Shown: positions 5,314-7,569 of the stretch, one piece after another | Layout: the number at the start of each line of letters is the position of its first letter | Position numbering within the stretch: the first letter of the stretch is position 1 | Source: Bdellovibrionales bacterium | GTDB taxonomy: Bacteria; Bdellovibrionota; Bdellovibrionia; Bdellovibrionales; UBA1609 | NCBI GenBank assembly: GCA_026648125.1 | Contig: JAPKGD010000074.1 | Coordinates: forward strand, 1-7,569 | Reading direction: 5' to 3' | DNA length: 7,569 nucleotides | The notes under the pieces: generated by a model | Seen by the model: only the letters and a program-made list of their open reading frames with translations | What the model was told of the DNA's origin: nothing | Database searches by the model: none | Made by a program: the position numbers and the translations under genes

Positions 5314-5976
5314 TTAGCGAGCTTTCGTGAGTTCTTTAAGAGCCTTATTACGCTCCTCGAGCGCTTTTTTTGCGGCTTCCATGGTCTTGGCCATATCTCC
5401 CAAAGACTCTGGAGAATAGGCTGCAAATGGATTTTCAGAAACTTTCTGCAAAAGACTTTCCGCTTTCTGTGAATCTGCTCGATTCATACCGCCGGTTTGA
5501 CGGCCTCGACTTGCCGCCAAATCTTGACCGGCCTTTTGACTCAGATCTGAATCCGGCACGGCAAACCGACCTGAGTCACGAAAGAAGACTCGAGTTCCAT
5601 CGACTGTGTAGGTGGCATCTGCTCGCTCAAGGACCCATTTGCTATGGATCAGCACGTATCTCTGGCCTTTCCAAAGCATAGACTTACCTGACGAAGAGTA
5701 GACCGGCTCATCGCTATGAACAGAACCAGGCTCAACCCCAAGAGCGGCGCCGGCAACAGCATTGATTTGCTCCCTTGAGGCTCCCGCTTTCATCCCAAAC
5801 TTCTGTGCAAACTCAAAGGCTTTACCCTGAAGACCTTCCATCCGGGAGCCATTCAAACCTGTCTGCTCGCCCAATTTCCCCATAACACCAAGAGGGGACA
5901 AGTTGGTAAAAATGGTGAGGATACTTAGCCCCATGGACAACCAAAAAAACTGTCGGATTCGCTTCATCAAATGCAT
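5314..5976 (-). CDS. membrane-anchored or exported protein of unknown function
   Basis: A 220-residue protein with one N-terminal hydrophobic segment (about 9-31, after the basic KRIR). No good signal-peptidase site is visible, so it is most likely a signal anchor with the rest in the periplasm. I do not recognise the family. The middle (about 86-142) looks like a small beta-rich module (SKWVLERADATYTVDGTRVFFRDSG is split here only to mark the strands KWVLE, ATYTV and TRVFF). The C-terminus (about 167-219) is strongly helical and charged, ending EERNKALKELTKAR, and is probably a coiled coil. There are no cysteines. ATG 5976 and ATG 5967 are both possible starts, and neither has a clear Shine-Dalgarno. 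The gene converges with the DUF2799-type gene with no intervening base: the two stop codons read TAATTA across 5311-5316. It diverges from the small membrane-protein gene to the right. Confidence 0.72.
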   Translation of the reverse strand: MHLMKRIRQFFWLSMGLSILTIFTNLSPLGVMGKLGEQTGLNGSRMEGLQGKAFEFAQKFGMKAGASREQINAVAGAALGVEPGSVHSDEPVYSSSGKSMLWKGQRYVLIHSKWVLERADATYTVDGTRVFFRDSGRFAVPDSDLSQKAGQDLAASRGRQTGGMNRADSQKAESLLQKVSENPFAAYSPESLGDMAKTMEAAKKALEERNKALKELTKAR

Positions 5977-6045
5977 ATATCTATTTCGGCATAGCCTGGA
6001 CCCTATTTAAGGATGTTCCAATCAATCTCTCATTTTAAGACAAAC

Positions 6046-6065
6046 TGAGTCGTCTCATTGACTCA
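6046..6065. promoter_or_regulatory. inverted repeat TGAGTC-N8-GACTCA in a divergent gap
   Basis: Perfect six-base arms separated by eight bases, between the divergent genes at 5976 (-) and 6115 (+). This is a plausible dimer-binding operator. No convincing promoter hexamers were found next to it. It would lie inside the coding region if the rightward gene began at TTG 6058. Confidence 0.22.
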
Positions 6066-6114
6066 AAGAAGGAACCGCTTGCAACTCCTACGGGCATGGG
6101 CTACCTCGGGGACC

Positions 6115-6384
6115 ATGATAAAACTCGCACTTTTAGTTCTGACATTCAGTACTCTCACAGCTGCCGCCATGACCTGGATTTCGCCAAAGCTCCTTGAGTG
6201 GTATGCTTCCCCGCCCGTCCCGATTGGGGTAACGTGTGATCCCGCTGTCAGTTGGGCTCTGAGTAAGCTCGTGATGTTTCAGTCCATCGGTTGGGGTGTT
6301 GGTGCCGCCTTGGGCGTCGCGTTTTTCCTTTGGATTCGTGCGAGTAAGGACAAATCTCCCTCGCCTTCCCCGTCCCAAAGTTGA
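6115..6384 (+). CDS. small two-helix membrane protein of unknown function
   Basis: An 89-residue protein from ATG 6115, with two hydrophobic helices at about residues 3-22 and 53-75 joined by a loop of about 30 residues (SPKLLEWYASPPVPIGV then Cys41-Asp-Pro). The tail is short, basic and then Ser/Pro-repetitive (SPSPSPSQS). By the positive-inside rule the C-terminus is cytoplasmic and the loop periplasmic. The start is not settled. The frame is open from TTG 6058, and TTG 6079 has a good AAGGAA 4 bases upstream (6069-6074), which would add a basic 12-residue extension. ATG 6115 has GGGGA only 2 bases away but sits naturally just before the first helix. I do not recognise the family, and no partner gene is evident. 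Confidence 0.62.
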   Translation: MIKLALLVLTFSTLTAAAMTWISPKLLEWYASPPVPIGVTCDPAVSWALSKLVMFQSIGWGVGAALGVAFFLWIRASKDKSPSPSPSQS

Positions 6385-6410
6385 ACCGATTCTTTACATT
6401 AGGGAACAAT

Positions 6411-6423
6411 ATTCAATTTGAAT
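6411..6423. repeat. 13-bp near-perfect palindrome ATTCAA-T-TTGAAT
   Basis: Six-base arms around one base, in the gap before the exported-protein gene at 6520. The core TCAATTTGA is identical to that of the palindrome at 3100-3112. It may be a shared regulator site, or a chance AT-rich match. Confidence 0.25.
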
Positions 6424-6442
6424 TTGCTCTAGTGCCGCTTTT

Positions 6443-6478
6443 GGGCTCGCCTGAGCAGATTTTTCAGGCGCGCTCTTT
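6443..6478 (+). terminator. possible intrinsic terminator after the two-helix membrane-protein gene
   Basis: CGCCTGA (6448-6454) pairs perfectly with TCAGGCG (6464-6470) around a 9-base loop. A lower stem extends it: 6443-6446 pairs with 6472-6475 (including one G-U), past a single T/C mismatch. The T run after it is short and interrupted (TTTGCTATTG), so termination would be weak. It lies 58 bases after the stop of the small membrane-protein gene and 42 bases before the next start, so it could also be a structured leader of the downstream gene. Confidence 0.35.
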
Positions 6479-6519
6479 GCTATTGAGTTTTCCCGGTTGG
6501 TAAAAGGGGTTGTTTGGTG

Positions 6520-7218
6520 ATGGGTCAATTCCGATGGTGTATTTTGGCTGGTTATCTTTTAGCCAGTGTCGCGCAAGCCGAGCCGGTGGACGCAGGCAAT
6601 TTGTTTGTTCAATTTGATCAAATGCAGGTGGAGAGTCAGTTTGAGCGCGACACCCGCATCGGGGCATTTCGCCATACCGCTGAAATCATTAGTATGAAGC
6701 TGACAATGAGAGGAGACGGAAAAATCTCCTCCCCTAAAATGTCCAAAGATCAGCGATTGGTGCTGGAGCCTAGCGGACTCAACATCGCGATTCGCCGCCG
6801 GGGCGAGGCCGCTGAAATCCAGTTCTACACCGTCTTGGTTGACCCCAAAAAGGGAATTGCACTGCCCGTCGTAGAGCGCCGAAAAATTAAGCTCACCCAA
6901 GGCACTTGGGAACAATACGAAGCAGGAAAGACAATTGTAGCGGAAGTTGACGAGCCCGGGGAGCTTGAAGAAATCGCGCTCTCTCAAAGAATAGTTGCTG
7001 AAGATTACTTTCAACTGTGGGTCCTCCCAAGTATTGAATGGAAAGGGGCTAAATCTGGAGAGCCAGAAATTAATGTCGGTAAGGTCTACCCTCGCCTGAT
7101 TCGTATGAATAAGGATCACGTTTCAATCACCATGTCTGCTGACGTTGTCCAGACGAAGGCAAAAATCCAAATCCCCGACCCATCAGAAGAACTTTTAAAG
7201 GGTGGACGCCGGCTCTAA
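6520..7218 (+). CDS. exported protein of unknown function
   Basis: A 232-residue protein with a Sec signal peptide (GQFRWCILAGYLLASVAQA, cleavage before EP at about residue 20). The mature part appears beta-rich and soluble: alternating hydrophobic strands such as AEIISMKLTMRG, LNIAIRRR, AEIQFYTVLV, YFQLWVLPSIEW and HVSITMSADVVQTKAKIQI. It has no cysteine outside the signal peptide and no catalytic motif that I recognise. The start is one of three adjacent codons, TTG 6514, GTG 6517 or ATG 6520. The Shine-Dalgarno AAAGGGG (6503-6509) is best spaced for GTG 6517 and is acceptable for the ATG. Codon use and GC resemble the genes to its left. This is the last gene before the compositional break, and its stop is only about 80 bases from clearly foreign sequence. 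Confidence 0.75.
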   Translation: MGQFRWCILAGYLLASVAQAEPVDAGNLFVQFDQMQVESQFERDTRIGAFRHTAEIISMKLTMRGDGKISSPKMSKDQRLVLEPSGLNIAIRRRGEAAEIQFYTVLVDPKKGIALPVVERRKIKLTQGTWEQYEAGKTIVAEVDEPGELEEIALSQRIVAEDYFQLWVLPSIEWKGAKSGEPEINVGKVYPRLIRMNKDHVSITMSADVVQTKAKIQIPDPSEELLKGGRRL

Positions 7219-7300
7219 TTGAAGGGACGGCAGTTACCTACGGGCTGGTCACGAAACTCTACTTTTCCACTTGGAAGGATGCAGCGGAATATCCGGCCGG
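7219..7300. other. compositional junction between two genomic backgrounds
   Basis: By hand count GC is about 45% at 7081-7200, about 54% at 7201-7290 and about 72% at 7291-7569. Within this span the sequence changes from downstream-of-gene material to the middle of a different coding frame. No terminal inverted repeats, target duplications, tRNA gene or integrase were seen at the border. It is best explained as a chimeric assembly join. A real horizontal insertion or recombination boundary is the alternative. Confidence 0.65.
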
Positions 7301-7537
7301 GAGCACTGGCCCGCCGAGCTGTACCTGCCGGGGCCGATGGTGGACCGCACCAACTGGGACCAGTGGGAGGCGCAGGGGAGCCGGGACTGGCGCGCCCGCG
7401 CCAACGAGGTGATCGACGAGACGCTGGCGGCGTACGAGGTCGCGCCCCTGCCGGCGGCGGATCATGCGGAGATCCGCGCGATGTTCGCGAAGACGGCGCT
7501 GGAGCCGGGCCTCGTGCTGCCGGAGCTGGGGGAGTAG
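7271..7537 (+). CDS. C-terminal fragment of an MttB-family methyltransferase
   Basis: The frame is open from about 7223 to the TAG at 7535-7537 without any convincing start. From roughly 7298 onward it reads like the C-terminus of the trimethylamine/quaternary-amine methyltransferase family (MttB superfamily, PF06253): REHW, then PMVDRTNWDQWEAQGSRD, an Ala/Arg-rich helix, then a TLAAYEVAPLP segment followed by a terminal helix. These enzymes move a methyl group from a methylamine to a corrinoid protein. Full members are about 480-520 residues, so only about the last 80 are here and the N-terminal barrel is missing. Residues encoded before about 7295 do not fit the family. GC is very high and codons end in G/C, unlike every gene to the left. 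The residue aligned with pyrrolysine in MttB would lie in the missing part, so the subtype is unknown. Confidence 0.6.
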   Translation: MEGCSGISGREHWPAELYLPGPMVDRTNWDQWEAQGSRDWRARANEVIDETLAAYEVAPLPAADHAEIRAMFAKTALEPGLVLPELGE

Positions 7538-7540
7538 CCG

Positions 7541-7569
7541 ATGGCGATCGACTGGGCGCTGATGAACCA
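7541..7569 (+). CDS. start of an unidentified gene, cut by the window end
   Basis: ATG 7541 lies 3 bases after the methyltransferase stop and has GGAG (7531-7534) at a good distance. The nine complete codons read MAIDWALMN, in the same frame as the methyltransferase fragment and with the same high-GC codon use. This is too short to identify. The tight spacing suggests an operon with the fragment upstream. Confidence 0.45.

Noticed and set aside
6559..7119. 186-codon open frame on the minus strand opposite the exported-protein gene
   Set aside because: The plus-strand gene has a signal peptide and Shine-Dalgarno. The antisense frame has no ribosome-binding site and an incoherent composition, so it is a shadow.
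7535..7543. Possible amber read-through (pyrrolysine) joining the methyltransferase fragment to the next frame
   Set aside because: The known MttB amber codon is in the middle of the protein, not at its C-terminus, and a new ATG with a Shine-Dalgarno follows. An ordinary TAG stop is simpler.

Overview
The first 7.2 kb looks like an ordinary chromosomal stretch of a Gram-negative bacterium of moderate GC (about 45% by hand count at 7081-7200). The gene style resembles Bdellovibrio and related Bdellovibrionota: small genes, many exported or lipidated proteins of unknown function, secreted zinc metalloproteases, and several GTG/TTG starts. That placement is an inference, because no universal marker gene is present.

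Layout: a class I small heat-shock protein, Hsp20 (204-674, +), is followed by a short secreted zinc protease (752-1537, +). That gene converges with a matrixin-like metalloprotease lipoprotein (1564-2679, -). Upstream of the lipoprotein on the same strand lie a 98-residue soluble protein of unknown function (2730-3026, -) and a four-helix membrane protein (3133-3594, -). A divergent AT-rich intergenic region then leads to an exported protein of unknown function (3703-4500, +) and a DUF2799-type cysteine-rich lipoprotein with a coiled-coil tail (4528-5313, +). This last gene abuts, stop to stop, a membrane-anchored protein of unknown function (5314-5976, -). Two further + strand genes encode a two-helix membrane protein (6115-6384) and an exported protein of unknown function (6520-7218).

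From roughly 7219-7300 onward the DNA changes character. GC is about 72% by hand count over 7291-7569, codons end almost entirely in G or C, and the reading frame matches only the C-terminus of an MttB-family (trimethylamine/quaternary-amine) methyltransferase. The first codons of another gene follow. The lack of any 5' portion of the methyltransferase at such a sharp compositional break suggests a chimeric assembly join or a recent insertion.

Functionally the low-GC part is dominated by envelope proteins: of its ten genes, seven are predicted to be exported, lipidated or membrane-anchored and an eighth is a short membrane protein. The two adjacent zincin proteases are the clearest theme. No RNA genes, CRISPR arrays, insertion sequences or defence systems were seen. 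Intergenic gaps are all shorter than 300 bases.
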